A stretch of DNA of 64,000 nt from Aquilaria yunnanensis (GCA_039654915.1 CM077594.1:47507001-47571000); one strand, 5' to 3'; positions 48,441 to 60,199 are shown, numbered from the stretch's first letter. The notes: generated by a model not told the origin, from the sequence alone. Made by a program: numbers and translations.

Positions 48441-49420
48441 CTTGGTTAGCCTCCAAACTTCACATACTATAAAACATGTTGCATAGATCACAACCAACTA
48501 TCACAAGGCAATCTATGATGCATTATAACATCATTCCAATCATCACAAACCTCATAGTCCACCATAATTCAACCTTGTCCTCTAACTAATGCTATTGCTA
48601 GAATTACTTGAATTCTCCAAGCAACCTCATTCCAATAGCATTAATTGAACTAAAAAATACAACTCCCTTACCTCAACTCCAAGCAAGAAGCAAGAATCAA
48701 GCACTCTTCCAATCCACTAAGTTCAACAAAGCACCACCTAAGTTCCAAACAAAATATAGGCACCAAACATCAAATTCTTGCTTCCTAACCAAAACCCAAG
48801 CCCCTAACCAACTAATAAATATGAAATCAATTAAGAACGCATTGGTTACCTCATACTAGAATAGGGGATGGGAGAAAACATGCTTCCGTGCTCCAAAACC
48901 ATGGTTTAATTCTTGAAATGACCTCCCAATGGCCTATATACTTATGATGGCTTCTCGTTTCACCAAGAAATCTTGATTCCAAGCTCAATTGGGTAGAGAA
49001 ATAAGGGTGGAGAGGATGAACTCGAATTATGGCTACCTCCCCTCACTTTACCCTCTTATAACCCTTGCTTAACACCAAAGCTACCAAAGTATTACACTTG
49101 TTACAATTAAGTCTCCATCTTTTGGTAACCTTAGCTATTCTTGATCAATCCTTGGTTATTTCTTAAAGTTTGGGTTAAAGTTAAAATTTAAGTCATAAAA
49201 ACTCATTATAACCGCTCGGGACCTAGCCCGGCTATTCAGGATGCAAAATTACCATTTTGCCCCTAAACCTTATTTAGTGCCTTAACCTCCTTGGAACTTA
49301 GTGAACTTTGCTAAACTTTCCTATTCTTGCTATGTAGCCTCGAATTAAGGTTTCAAACATAATTTAGAACACTTTACCTTCTTTAGGCATGCTTCCCACT
49401 AGACGAGCCATAACATCAAC

Positions 49421-49574
49421 CATATTTGGTTAACCTCCGTCGGTAAAATTCCTTCAAAACACTTTAGTCAGCTTAAGAGATCACCACATTTGGCTCATTT
49501 CTTTTTGGAGGCTTCTCATAATAAAGCTCTTTCCTTCAAAATTTGTAAGTGTAAAAATTTTTTTAAACAGTCTG
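49421..49574 (-). other. Tat G sequence just after the integrase end
   Basis: Short noncoding stretch of G between its integrase C-terminus and the F LTR. Confidence 0.5.
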
Positions 49575-49782
49575 AATGCCATGTATTTTTCAACTCTTTT
49601 CCTTTAGCATTTCCAAGTTTATAGACTCCTGGACGACCTTCTTCGATGACCAAATATGGTCCTTCCCAATTTACCTCATGTACGGCATGAGATGGTCTTT
49701 AGGATTCCCGTTCAGCCTTTTGGGGAACAAGGTCTCCTTTCATGATCCCTTTAGGTTTCACATGCAAGTTTGTAGTAATGGC
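49575..49782 (-). pseudogene. Tat G integrase C-terminal domain
   Basis: Minus-strand reading shows the conserved integrase tail, with KGDLVPQKAE followed by NWEGPYLVIEEGRPGVYKL, and one stop between the two. It joins 57983 without loss once the copia insert and one ATGGC copy are removed. Confidence 0.82.
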
Positions 49783-50328
49783 TGTTAGTGTTGTGCCCAA
49801 AAAGCCAATCATGAGATGATTGTATTTTTGCACATTGAGTCATGATATTTTATTGAGGCATTAATCCAGCAATTATGTTTGTTGTTTTGTTTCTGCGTAA
49901 CATAATAAACATAATTGTAACCCTAAAATAATGATATTCTTAAACGTCCCTAGTCTAGTATTATTGTGGAGCGGGTTGCAATAATACATAATGACTAGCA
50001 TATGCGGAGACTAATATGAGATATGTTGTCTACATATGGGTACAAGTTGGAGAACTTGTGTACTGGACCGACCCACCATGAGAACACTTCATGGATCGTT
50101 ATATGAGTGTCATAAGTGACTCTCATAGTGATCATGGTATATGTAGTCCTTCGACCTAAGATCATCAAGGTTCCCTACATGTGAGTCACATACTTTGATA
50201 CTTTCCTTTATTGCTCGTAACTGAGTGAACTTGAAGGAGGTCATTGGGTATGTCACATATCATGCGGAGGGATTTGTATGATCAAGATGGGATTTGTCCC
50301 TCCTATGTAACGGGAGTGATATCTTTGG
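49783..50328 (+). repeat. Left LTR arm of element C, plus orientation
   Basis: Matches the first 540 or so bases of the C LTR and ends within ATCTTTGG (50321-50328), which also belongs to the next, oppositely oriented arm. Confidence 0.92.
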
Positions 50329-50980
50329 TTTCTTGATTACCGAGTAGACTAACTTAAACTGATGACATTGATATCGTATATTAACTCATCCGAGCATGGC
50401 CATGCATTTTTTAAGTCTCACTCTATCAAGGGGCCCGAAGATATTACTCCCGTTACATAGGAGGGACAAATCCCATCTTGATTATACAAATCCCTCCGCA
50501 TGATATGTGACATACCCAATGACCTCCTTCAAGTTCACTCAGTTACGAGCAACAAAGGAAAGTATCAAAGTATGTGACTCACATGTAGGGAACCTTGATG
50601 ATCTTAGGTCGAAGGACTACATATACCATGATCACTATGAGAATCACTTATGACACTCATATAACGATCCATGAAGTGTTCTCACGGTGGGTCGGTCCAG
50701 TACACAAGTTCTCCAACATGTACCCATATGTAGACTACATATCTCATATTAGTCTCCACATATGCTAGTCATTATGTATTATTGCAACCCGCTCCACAAT
50801 AATACTAGAGTAGGGACGTTTAAGAATATCATTATTCTAGGGTTACAATTATGTTTATTACGTTACGCAGAAACAAAACAACAAACATAATTGCTGGATT
50901 AATACCTCAATAAAATATCATGACTCAATGTGCAAAAATAAAATCATCTCATGATTGGCTTTTTCGGCACAATACTAACA
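50321..50980 (-). repeat. Inverted LTR arm of element C, minus orientation
   Basis: Minus strand starts TGTTAGTATTG at 50980 after the polypurine tract and runs about 660 bases into the LTR. With the left arm it makes a near-perfect inverted repeat of about 540 bp arms. Confidence 0.92.
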
Positions 50981-51979
50981 ATCTCCCACTTGCATTAAAA
51001 GCCAATCATCCATGTATCTAATACCGATGGACCTAGAATGGCTGTCATGCTTCTGCTGCATAAGGGGCTTTGTGAGTGGATCAGCAATGTTGCTGTTTGT
51101 CGAAGTCCTGCATATCCTTACATCACCCCTCTCGATGATCTCCCTGATGAGATGATAGCATCGAAGTATATGTTTGGATCGCTGATGAGATCGAGGTTCC
51201 TTAGCCTGTACGATTGCTCCATTATTGTCACAATAGAGCTCTATCAAGTCGACAATGCTTGGAACCACTCCAAGTTCAGTGATTAACTTCTTGATCCAAA
51301 TTGCCTCCTTCGCAGCATCAGAGCCGGTAATGTACTCAGATTCTGTTGTAGAGTCAGCTACTGTCTCTTGCTTTGAACTCTTCCAGCTCACAGCACCATC
51401 ACCAATACAAAACACATAACCAGATTGCGATCTAAAATCATCCTTATCGGATTGGAAGCTTGCATCGGTGTAACCCCTTACAACGCTCATCTTCACCTCC
51501 AAAGACCATGAATGCATCCTTAGTCCTTCATAAGTACTTAAGGATGTTCTTAACAGCTATCCAGTGACTCTCACCGGGGTTTGATTGGAACCTACTCGTC
51601 ATGCTCAAAGCATATGAGACATCGGGACGAGTACCTATCATGGCATACATGATAGATCCAATTGCCGAGGCATATGGAATCTTACTCATGTGCTCTCTCT
51701 CCTCGGTTGTACTCGGACACTGAGATCTAGAAAGAGTGATACCATGTAACATGGGCGAGAATCCTTTCTTTGAATCTTGCATGCTAAACCTCTTTAGCAC
51801 CTTGTCAATATATGTACATTGACTTATGCCAAGAAGCTTTCTAGACCTATTTCTATAGATCCTGGTGCCTAACACATAGGCTGCTTCACCCAAGTCCTTC
51901 ATAGAGAAACATTTACCTAGCCGTGTCTTCACAAACTGTAGCTCAGGAATGTCATTTTCGATGAGTAGTATGTCATCTA
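50981..51979 (-). pseudogene. pol: Copia C pol, RT C-terminus and RNase H
   Basis: Read from 51979 this continues directly from the RT motif: DDILLIEND, then the LGKCFSMKDLG block, YIDKVLKRF, GTRPDVSYAL, then RNase H with [19 protein letters not shown] and a TKPL tail with stop near 50975. A stop or shift separates 51932-51528 from 51517-50975. RNase H looks otherwise intact. A polypurine tract AAGTGGGAGAT-like run (50981-50991) borders the LTR arm. Confidence 0.9.
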
Positions 51980-51984
51980 CATAC

Positions 51985-53400
51985 TGTTAGTGTTGTGCCC
52001 AAAAAGCCAGTCATGAGATGATTGTATTTTTGCAAATTGAGTCATGATATTTTATTGAGGCATTAATCCAGCAATTTTGTTTGTTGTTTTGTTTCTGCGT
52101 AACATAATAAACATAATTGTAACCCTAGAATAATGATATTCTTAAACGTCCCTAGTCTAGTATTATTGTGGAGCGGGTTGCAATAATACATAATGACTAG
52201 CATATGTGGAGACTAATATGAGATATGTAGTCTACATATGGGTACAAGTTGGAGAACTTGTGTACTGGACCGACCCACCATGAGAACACTTCATGGATCG
52301 TTATATGAGTGTCATAAGTGATTCTCATAGTGATCATGGTATATGTAGTCCTTCGACCTAAGATCATCAAGGTTCCCTACATGTGAGTCACATACTTTGA
52401 TACTTTCCTTTGTTGCTCGTAACTGAGTGAACTTGAAGGAGGTCATTGGGTATGTCACATATCATGCGGAGGGATTTGTATGATCAAGATGGGATTTGTC
52501 CCTCCTATGTAACGGGAGTGATATCTTTGGGCCCCTTGATAGAGTGAGACTTAGAAAATGCATGGCCATGCTCCGATGAGTTGATATATGATATCAATGT
52601 CATCAGTTTAAGTTAGTCTACTCGGTAATCAAGAAACCAAAGATTGGGCTATACGAGAGTGACACATTCCATGTCTTGTGCTTAGTCTTGATATCTTGGA
52701 CAAAGGGACAATGGCATATATCGGTGATGATCATAAAGGTTTAGTCGATTCACCGACAATCTTGTCACTTGGGTAGCAATGATGTGTTGCTAGACACCGC
52801 TCATTGCTTATGATCAGAAATGTGATTTATGATCATTGCCAACATGGCAAGAGCCTATTGGGTCGCACACATAGAGCTATTTGGATCATTAGAGTGCATG
52901 GGCTAATTATTTGGGTTATGGTTTCACTTTAATTTCGTATTAATAATGGGCCAAGGAGTTGAGCCATTATTAAGCCCGAAATTAAATCCTAATTGGATTA
53001 GGGCTTTGAAACCCATTAGGCCTGGAAGTTGAGTCTCACTATAAATACAACTTTTAAGTGAGAAATTCGCAGGTCTCCTTGCCCTAGCCTCCCAAAAGGA
53101 CAGCCGCACTCTTCTCTTGCAATTCCTTGGAGGACGCAAGCTAGCACTGCGAGCGCAAGAGAAACGCATATTCTGGGACGTGGTGGAAGCGTGGTGATCC
53201 CGAGAGGCTCGTGTGGATACCATAGAGAGCCTGAACACGTCAACTGTTCAGGTTTTGTGATTCGACTCTACAGTTGAGTGAGAGATCTCAACCGAAAATT
53301 AGGTATGAGATTTTCGAACACCCGGTTTACCCCGTTTCACTTGGATCCTGGAGGGTTTCGGTTAAATTCCGCTGCGCTGTTTGGCTCCCGAAACCCAACA
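51985..53400 (+). repeat. Solo C-family LTR inserted in the C RT gene
   Basis: 1416 bp, TGTTAGTG...CCCAACA, flanked by perfect CATAC copies (51980-51984 and 53401-53405). TATA box at 53040-53047. The insertion point is inside the codons of the RT YVDD motif. Confidence 0.96.
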
Positions 53401-53405
53401 CATAC

Positions 53406-54900
53406 AACACCAAGAAAACAATAGCGCTCCCACTAACCTTCTTGTAGACACAAGGTTCATCGTCATTTTCGATAAAACCAAACTATTTGATTGCATCATC
53501 AAAATGAAGATTCCAACTTCGAGAAGCTTGCTTCAGTCCATAAATGGACCTTTGCAATTTGCACACTTTATTGGCATTCTCAGGAGTGACAAAACCCTCA
53601 GGTTGTATCAAGTACACATCCTCAAGTAGCTTTCCATTTAGGAATGCAGTTTTGACATCCATTTGCCATATCTCATAATCATAGTGTGCAGCAATAGCAA
53701 ACAAAATTCGGATGGATTTAAGCATAGCAACTGGTGAAAAAGTTTCATCATAGTCAATACCATGAATTTGCTTGAAACCTTTTGTAACCAATCGTCCCTT
53801 AAAGGTAATCACATTACCATCCATGTCAATTTTCTTCTTGAAAACCCATTTGCACCCTATGGGTTTTACCTCTTCAGGTGGGTCAACCAAAGTCCATACT
53901 TGGTTTTCATACATGGATTCCATCTCGGATTTCATGGCCACTAGCCACTTCTCAAAGTCAGGCCCCGACATAGCTTGTTGGTACATTATGGGCTTATCCT
54001 GATCCATGAGCATCACATCACCGGTGTGAGTCACGAAAAATCCATATCTCTCGGGCTCACGCCGAATCCTACCAATCCTACATGGGCTCTGTGCTACAGT
54101 AACAGACTCTTAAACCACAACATCTTGTGGTGTCTGTTCAAGTTCCATTTCAGGTTCAATGTCTCCTTGTTGTTCTTGAATTTCTTCAAGTTCTACTTTC
54201 CTCCCACTAGTTCCTTTAGAGATAAACTCTTTCTCCAAAAGGACACCAGTTCGAGCAACAAACACTTTTTGCTCAGAAGGATTGTAGAAATAGTAACCCT
54301 TTGTTTTTTTGGGATACCCAACAAAAAGGCATTTTTGAGATTTGGGCCCTAGTTTGTTAGAGGATTGACATTTCACATAAGCGTCACAGCCCCAAATCTT
54401 CATAGAAGACAAATTAGGACGCCTCCCACTCCATATCTCATATGGTGTCTTTTGAACCAATTTAGATGGAACTCGATTTAGTGTAAAAGCGGCTGTCTCT
54501 AGAGCATGTCCCCAAAAGGAGTTTGGAAGGTCAGCTTGACTCATCATGGAGCGAACCATGTCTAACAGAGTTTGATTTCTCCTTTCAGAAATACCATTCC
54601 ATTGAGGTGTACTTGGTGGAGTGAGTTGTGATACTATACCACACTCCTTCAGATAGTCAAGGAATTCTCGATCCAAGTACTCTCCACCTCAATCTGATCG
54701 AAGCACTTTGATACTCTTCCCGAGTTGATTCTCTACTTCATTCTTGAATTCTTTGAACTTTTCAAAGGATTCTGACTTGTGTCTCTTAAGATACACATAG
54801 CCATATCTGCTGAAGTCATCAGTGAAAGTAATGAAGTATTGGAAACCTCCTCTAGCTTGTGTAGACATAGGGCCACATACATCACTATATATGAGTCCTA
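53406..54900 (-). pseudogene. pol: Copia C pol, integrase core and RT N-terminal part
   Basis: From 54952 down: integrase catalytic core with SDVCGP (first Asp) and LRSD (second Asp), then a TGA at 54687 in place of the usual arginine of the DRGGEY block, most simply a CpG change CGA to TGA. Next comes the SERRNQTLLDMV block (54590) with the catalytic Glu. The integrase end has KGYYFYNPSEQKVFVAR. A stop near 54110 precedes RT, open from 54034 to 53483: EAMKSEMESM, GCKWVFKKK, QMDVKTAFLNG (catalytic Asp) and SIYGLKQASRSWN. A TAG follows at 53480, then VSGSAIVFLVLY up to the solo LTR. Confidence 0.9.
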
Positions 54901-56358
54901 GTAAGTCATTAGCCCTGTGAATGGGGCTTTGGTCATCTTGCCCAACAAACATGACTCACATGTCTCATATGATTCAAAATCAAATAAGTCCAAGAGTCCA
55001 TCCTTATGGAGCTTGGATATGCGGGTCTCATTTATATGGCCCAAGCGATAGTGCCAGAGATAGGTCGAGTTTGAATAATGTAATCTGACCTTCTTGGTAT
55101 TCACATTATAGATTGGATCTTCGAGGTCTAGAACATACAACCCATTGCTAAGTTGAGCACTACCATAAAAAATTTCATTCAAATAAATAGAACAACATTT
55201 GTCCTTTATTACAAATGAAAAACCTTTCTTGTCCAAACAAGAAACAGAAATCAAATTTCTACTAACAGTAGGCACAAAGTAGCAGTTGTCTAATTCTAAA
55301 ACTAATCCACTAGGTAAAGTGAGAACATAAGTCCCTACGGCTAAGGCAGCAACCCTTGCTCCATTTCCAACACGTAGGTCCACTTCACCTCGGGCCAACC
55401 TTTTACTTCTACTTAGATCCTGCATATTTGCACAAATGTGAGATCCACATCCAGTATCCAATACCCAAGATGAGGAAGTAGAAAAGTTAGCCTCTATAAC
55501 AAGAATAACTGAAGTGGAAGTCTTACTTCCCTTTTCCTTAGCAAGTTCTTCAAGATAGAGCTTGTAGTTACGCTTCCCGTGTCCAGGTTGCTTACAATGG
55601 AGGCACTCCCCTTCTTTTGCCACACCACCCTTTGGTTTTAGTGTAGCTGAAGAAGAACTAGCATTGGACTTTCCATTAGCTTTATCCTTCTTCTTGTTGG
55701 CTTTTCCTTTTCCCTTGCCCTTTTGAACCATCAAAATGGGCTTAGCCTTCTTAAGGTTTTGCTCAGCAATTCTCAACATGTTCAGCAATTTAGGAAGGGA
55801 CTTGTCAAGGTCGTTCATGTTATAGTTCATGACGAACTGACTGTAGCTTTCAGGCAACGATTGCAAGACCACATCTATAGCCAACTCTTTCTGAAGAGCA
55901 AATCCCAAATTCTCAAGATTCTCAATGTACCCAATCATCTTGAGCACAAGAGGACCCACGGGACTTTCTTCAGACATCTTGCATTGAAACAATGCCTTAG
56001 AGCTCTCAAACCTCTCATGCCTAACTTGCTCTTGGAAAAGCATTTTGAGATGTTCGATCATATTGAACGCCCCCATGTTCTCATGTTGCTTCTGAAGCTC
56101 AGATTCCATGGTAATAAGCATGAGGCATGCAACATCCAAAGCATCATCAGAATGCTTCTTGTGAGCATCCCTTTCAGCTCTTGGAGTAGTGGCAGCAGGC
56201 TCATTCGGAATGGGCTGCTCTAGGACATAAGCCTTTGTCTCTTATTTGAGAACTATCCTCAAGTTTCGGTACCATTTGAGAAAGTTGGTCCCATTCAATT
56301 TTTCCTTCTCAAGGATCGATCGCAACGAAAGTGTCGATGTGTTTTGTGCCACGGTTAT
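54898..56358 (-). pseudogene. gag: Copia C Gag, protease and integrase zinc domain
   Basis: One long open segment (56139-54898) plus an upstream piece. Gag likely begins near 56358, where the expected ATG reads GTG. A TAA at about 56245 replaces glutamine. Gag core 56240-55740; a lysine/glycine-rich linker (55730-55660) and zinc knuckle CLHCKQPGHGKRNY follow, the last cysteine changed to tyrosine. Protease: VLDTGCGSHI near 55450. The integrase zinc domain has LGHI, LHKDGLL and CESCLLGK near 55010-54930. A loss of roughly 11-14 bases near 54905 shifts the frame into the next segment (54952-54689). The protein is typical of widespread plant copia elements. Confidence 0.9.
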
Positions 56359-57233
56359 CTACAAAAATAAATATGCAGTGTAAGAGTCATGTATTTTAAT
56401 TCATTTAATAAGGACTTTTATTAAACGATACTCCCACTATTTTCCTCAGAATAATAACCCTCGATATTATTTCGGAACACCTCGGCACTAAGGTATTCTA
56501 GTGGGCCAAGATCCATATTTGACCACAACTTGAGTCAGCTTTGGCTTTTCTCTCAAGTTACAGCTATTTAGGTAGGCAACTCCTTGCCAATTGCATCTTA
56601 TGCAACTCTTGGATAGTTGAGTGAACAACACTTGTCCAAGCTCATCCCATAAGCTTAAGCCTAACTCTATGCCTCTAAGTCCCTAATCCTATTAGGATGA
56701 CTTAGTTAAGTCGTACCCAAAGTTAGCAGTTTGGATATCACTATTCTCCCATCGCGCCTTACCAAGATAAACATAGGTGCTTTGCTTTGGCAAACCCACC
56801 TAATGTTGATCAAAGTCTTGACGAGTGCCAACATTTGGAAGGCATCACATTTAATGACTTAATATTTGTTTGAGGGGTTTTTTTTTCTTTTGATCTCACC
56901 AATTTGTTATCTCTGGTTGTTTTATACATGCATCACATACAAATATAAAAATGCATCTCATGCTTACAAGAAATAAACGTGACATGGTTATAGCCCAAAC
57001 TATGCGATATTCTCAAGCCAATGAGAATATCATAAAAGCCTAAGAAAAGAAAAGAGTCTTCACAAGCTCCTTCTCTTCCATTCTTGGCTGCCCTTTTGTT
57101 GTCACCTCATTGGACATACCACCTTGAATGATCCTTGGACATATCACATTGGATGATCCCATAATGCACCATTACATCAATAATAGAAGCCTCGAGTTAC
57201 ATTCGAGGGGAGTAAGGTGAGAAGAGAATGTAC
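56359..57233 (-). other. Copia C leader region, no 5' LTR remainder
   Basis: About 870 bases between the gag start and the right LTR arm. No gene is supported, no tRNA-Met primer site is recognised and no inverted LTR piece is seen; these were probably lost when the element rearranged. Confidence 0.5.
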
Positions 57234-57982
57234 AATGAGAGTGACACATTCCATGTCTCGTGCTTAGTCTTGATATCTTGGACAAAAGGATAATGGCATA
57301 TATCGGTGATGATCATGAAGGTTTAGTCGAATCATCGACAATCTTGTCACTTGGGTAGCAATGATGTGTTGCTAGACACCACTCATTGCTTATGATCATA
57401 AATGTGATTTATGATCATTGCCAACGTGATAAGAGCCTGTTGGGTCACACACATAGAGCTATTTGGATCATTAGAGTGCATGGGCTAATTATTTGGGTTA
57501 TGGTTTCACTTTAATTTCATATTAATAGTGGGCCCAAGAGTTGAGCCATTATTAAGCCCGAAACTAAATCGTAATTGGATTAGGGCTTTGAAACCCATTA
57601 GGCCGAGAAGTTTAGTCTCACTATAAATACAACTTCTAGTGAGAAATTCGTAGGGTCTCCTTGCCCTAGCCTCCCAAAAGGACAGCCCCACTCTTCTCTT
57701 GCAATACCTTGGAGGACGCAAGCTAGCACTGCGAGCGCAAGAGAAACGCATCTGCCGGGACGTGGTGGAAGCGTGGTGATCTCGAGAGGCTCGTGTGGAT
57801 ACCATAGAGAGCCTGAACACGTTAACTGTTCAGGTTTTGTGATTCGACTCTATAGTTGAGTGAGAGATCTCAACTGAAAATTAGGTATGAAATTTTCGAA
57901 CACCTGGTTTACCCTGTTTCACTTGGATCCTGGAGGGTTTCGGTTAAATTCCATTGCGCTGTTTGGCTCCCGAAACCCAACA
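57234..57982 (+). repeat. Right LTR arm of element C, plus orientation
   Basis: Matches the C LTR from about position 670 to its end. It begins (GAGAGTGACAC) roughly 10 bases after the point where the inverted arm at 50321 stops. The TATA box TATAAATA lies near 57622-57630. Confidence 0.92.
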
Positions 57983-57987
57983 ATGGC

Positions 57988-59059
57988 TACCCTTTATTGA
58001 AAAGCTTTTTTTCTAAGTTTGGCTGTCTTCCTATGTTTGTCAATCGTATCTAACTTAGTTCTTAAACTAAGGTTGTTCCCTTCTTTGTCGAACACCTGTA
58101 CTTTGATAGACGGTTGTATGGCTTCGACAAGGACAATGGCGTTAGTGCCAAATACGAGTGAAAAAGGTGTTTCACCAATAGCTCTTTTGTGAGTTGTTCG
58201 ATAACTCCATAGTACACTCAACAGTTCTCTTTGGCCATTTTCCCTTGGCTTCTTTCACCTTTTCTTGAAACCATATTTTATTGTCTTATTGGACACCTCA
58301 ACTTGTCCACTGCTTTAAGGATGGCCAACTGGAGCAAAGTGTAATTTTACCTCGAGGTTGGTTGCAATTCCTGAAATCCTTTATCAATGAATTGGGAACC
58401 ATTATCTACTACTATCACTCTTGGCACACCAAATCTGCATATAATGTTCTTCTAAATGAACTTTTAGATGCCTTATGCTGAAATTGTTGCCCGACGCTCT
58501 ACCTTAATCCACTTGGTGAAATAATATACTGGAACTGCGAAGAACTTCACTCTTCCAGGAGCTGTCGGGAGATGACCGATGAGGTCAATACCCCAAATAG
58601 TGAATGGGCAAGGGTAGTCAGCCGAAGTTATCGCTCCCGAGGGTACTCGTTGGATGGGTGCGTGTCACTAGTACCTGTCACATTTTTTGATGAATTATCT
58701 TACGTCCTTCCTTAAAATAGGCCAGAAATATCCTTAAAGTAGGCCAGAGATCTGCAGGCTCCTTCATGGAATTCTGTAAGAACTGGCCCGATGTCGTCTT
58801 CACTAATACAACTTTGTAGTGGATTTGCATACCATTGTCGGTACAATTCTTCCTTGATCATGAAGTACCTTCAAGAGTGTCTTTGCACCTTTGCCTCTTT
58901 CTTTGGATCTTGGGGTGAGGGTGAATCGGCCAGGTATTCCTTTATAGGGTCTTTTCACCCCTTTTTTTTGTGTGGTGAATGCCATTATGGCTATGCTTGG
59001 GTGGTCAAGTACCTTAGTTGACTATTTTGATTTTGCCAGTGTATCAGCTACAATGTTCT
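57988..59059 (-). pseudogene. Tat G integrase, main part
   Basis: Segment 58221-57994 has the SYRTTHKRAIGETPF block of gypsy integrases. Upstream, VDNGSQF (second catalytic Asp) is readable near 58395-58415, and a GIDLIGHLP-like block near 58560-58590 out of frame. Numerous stops. Confidence 0.8.
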
Positions 59060-59400
59060 CCTTCCAAGGTACCTTTTATATGCTTACTTTCTCAAATTCT
59101 TGTATCAATTTTGTGATGAGGTTGTGGTAGTTCACCAAGATAGGATCCTTGGCATTGTATTCCCCCGTTGACTGCTTGACTACAAACTGTGAGTCATTGC
59201 AAGCCTTCAGATTCTTTACACAAACTCTTTTCACCAATCGTAATCTAGCCACGAGGGCCTTATATTCAGTGTTGTTATTGGTGACTTGGAATTTGAACTT
59301 AATAGCATTGGCCATTTCCATACCTTCAAGACCTCAGAGTATTATCCCGGCCCCCTGGTGTTCTGACCCTGAAGCGCCATCTACATAAAACGTCCATCTG
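59060..59400 (-). pseudogene. Tat G second (archaeal-type) RNase H
   Basis: Read from 59400: YVDGAS near 59380, GAGIIL near 59345, then NNNTEYKALVARLRL near 59260 and DSQFVVKQ near 59190. This is the second RNase H domain that Tat elements carry between the first RNase H and integrase. A stop after GAGIIL breaks it; the acidic residues D, E and D are kept. Confidence 0.8.
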
Positions 59401-60199
59401 ACTTCCTCATTTATGATGTTGTCGGGGGCATCCTCAAATTTAGGTTGTTCGGTAATAAAGCCTGCTAAAGCCTAAAATTTTATGGCCTTCCTCACTTTGT
59501 ATGTGATGTCATATTTTTCGAGCTTGACAGTCGGTCAGAATTATCCACCTTTTTCATGACATCCTGCAAAGGTAGGTTACTTCAGACTGTGATAGAATGT
59601 TATTGGAAATAGGGCCAAAGTCTTTTACTTGCCATGACTAAGGCATAGATGGCTTTTTGTAGTAGAGGGTAGCAGACTTCAAGACCATGCTAGGATTTGT
59701 TGACATAATATACTGGCCACTATTTTGCTCCTTATTCCTTCACCAGTACCAAACTTACCGCTTTCTTAGTGACTGCGAGGTAGAGGATGAGAGGTTCCCC
59801 TGGCCGTTGTCATGGAGGTGTTGGTTGAGTTCATCCTAAGTCTTTTGGAAATCTTCATTCCAAGGATGTTTCTTGGTGCTGAAGTTGCCTCCAATTTTCA
59901 TGGCTTTGGTGAGCATTTGAAAGAATAGTTGACAGTGAGCTCTATATCTTGAGATGAATCTGCTAAGGGCCGTTATCGACCCTATAAGCCTTTGCACGTC
60001 CTTGGTAGTTGTGGGAGTTTGGAGCCAAGTAGGGCCTTAACCTTCTCTAGATTAGCATCTATGCCTTTTTTAGGCACCATGTAGCCAAGGAATTTGCCTG
60101 TAGTCAACCCGAACACATATTTTCTGGGGTTAAGATGGATTCTGAACTTCCGAAGCTAGGAGAATGTGTCCCTGATGTCTATGATATGATTATTAGGTA
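59401..60199 (-). pseudogene. Tat G RT thumb and first RNase H, decayed
   Basis: Corresponds to 48000 onward in element E and then to RNase H sequence absent from E. The RT end is seen near 60130-60190 (NPRKYVF, GYLV), then the connection near 59930-60000 (FISRYRAHC) and RNase H blocks near 59700-59790 out of frame. Confidence 0.65.

Larger units (their letters stand above)
41233..49415 (-). repeat. Solo F-family LTR, interrupted by Tat element E
   Basis: Plus-coordinate ends TGACACAGCC (41233) and GCCATAACA (49415), flanked by perfect TCAAC copies at 41228-41232 and 49416-49420. Removing E and one CTTGG copy leaves about 2357 bp. The second, inverted copy at 62256-64000 confirms the boundaries and the empty site of E. 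A duplicated block of about 75 bp (about 42375-42535) with CGTCGCCA words occurs once in the other copy. No coding domain, so the family of the parent element is unknown. Confidence 0.9.
49783..57982. mobile_element. Copia element C with inverted internal region
   Basis: The outer ends are plus-oriented LTR ends (TGTTAGTG at 49783, ...CCCAACA at 57982) flanked by perfect ATGGC copies (49778-49782 and 57983-57987). Between them, a minus-oriented partial LTR (50321-50980) and minus-strand RNase H, RT, integrase, protease and gag lie opposite to those ends. A solo LTR of the same family interrupts RT. The host is the integrase gene of Tat G. Confidence 0.9.

Noticed and set aside
48608..48859. 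83-codon open frame
   Set aside because: Inside the F LTR; the inverted copy at 62810-63070 lacks an equivalent frame.
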